Of a DNA stretch of 64,000 nt, positions 63,437-64,000 are shown piece after piece. Position 1 is the stretch's first letter. Each line of letters begins with the position of its first letter. The notes under the pieces were generated by a model, which was not told where the DNA came from, ran no database searches, and was given only the letters and a program-made list of their open reading frames with translations. A program made the translations under genes and the position numbers. The stretch is from Daedaleopsis sinensis (lineage: Eukaryota > Basidiomycota > Agaricomycetes > Polyporales > Polyporaceae): the NCBI GenBank assembly GCA_033807695.1, contig CM066311.1:1364001-1428000 (forward strand), in the 5' to 3' direction.

Positions 63437-64000
63437 GAGGTCTGGCCTCGCACGTTCTCTCCCCGCGGTGCCCTCAACCGTCCCGGTACCGATCTCCTCT
63501 GCTCTCTTTCCTCGCGGGTTCAATGTGTTTATTTCATCGGTCTCGGTCGCGCGAATGCGGCAGGTGGCGCGGTCTATCTCGCGCCCGCGGCACAAACGTA
63601 CCGAGAACGACTGCGGCGGGGCGCGCCCTTCGTCCTCCCCGCCCGTACACCCTCATCTTTCCGACACCCACCCCCATATCATAATCCATATCCCATATCA
63701 TGTGCACACTTCTCTTCGCATTCGGAACCACCTCGCTCCCGGCCGGTCACGGCGTCCTCCATTGTCGGCCCTGTACATTACACTACTTGCTTTGGCCCCG
63801 CACCCGCACCCTCCCCCTCTCCTCTCCGCCGACTCAGACTCGGACCAGGGCGACGCATGGGATGCGCACGCCCTCGCCGCCCTCGCGGCATGTACATCAT
63901 GGCTGGACGAACCCTACTGTGTACTACTCGATATCTAGTCCTATAGTACTCACTCGTTCCCTCCCTCGAGTCTCTGTGTACGCGCTAGGAGAGTCTCGGA
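63437..64000. other. 3' region to window edge, no gene seen
   Basis: 564 bp after the sugar transporter stop. C/T-rich, with a repeated ATATCAT/ATCCATATCCCATATC patch near 63675-63700. Holds the 3' UTR; no gene, start or domain recognised before the edge. Confidence 0.5.

Overview
This window is nuclear DNA from a filamentous basidiomycete, almost certainly an Agaricomycete and plausibly a polypore. The genes are split by many short GT-AG introns, mostly 45-70 nt. The families also fit: a sesquiterpene synthase with a DNICDEMD metal site, an agaricomycete multi-pass membrane protein, a Plavaka-type DNA transposon, Stn1, Atg11, Sec2, and a tRNA-Gln whose D-arm resembles the yeast one. Gene models were read by hand by matching splice sites and codon phase to family sequence; where exon lengths are given, all phases close.

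Layout. 1-1.8 kb: 3' part of an MFS permease. 2.1-3.0 kb: TenA-like protein. 3.2-4.5 kb: a C2H2 zinc-finger gene (minus) with a duplicated exon. 4.5-8.5 kb: gene-poor, with the relic of another MFS gene. 8.5-10 kb: a 7TM-like gene broken by one stop codon. 10.8-11.6 kb: small hydrophilic protein. 12.3-15.1 kb: GFA1, first step of chitin precursor synthesis (minus). 17.1-18.5 kb: Spp2-like splicing factor. 19.7-22.9 kb: Sec2 (minus), divergent from STN1 (23.5-25.7 kb). 26.5-27.2 kb: single-pass membrane protein. 27.5 kb: intron-containing tRNA-Gln(UUG).

27.7-39.3 kb is the accessory core: a strong hairpin, a ~120-bp repeat, an OTT_1508-like deaminase gene read through a GC-AG intron, and a complete-looking 8.4-kb Plavaka-type transposon. 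The element has matching inverted ends and two divergent genes, a transposase and a DUF6698-like protein. A second copy of the 120-bp repeat lies beyond its right end.

39.8-41.2 kb: sesquiterpene synthase (minus) with a 9-nt exon. 44.2-47.9 kb: YCR023C-like MFS protein, also with a 9-nt exon. 48.5-50.1 kb: F-box protein (minus). 50.7-52.8 and 61.4-63.4 kb: two paralogous sugar transporters in inverted orientation on either side of ATG11 (53.7-58.9 kb). The housekeeping genes (GFA1, SPP2, SEC2, STN1, ATG11) share no single pathway. The terpene synthase has no P450 or other tailoring gene beside it, so this is not a recognisable biosynthetic cluster.
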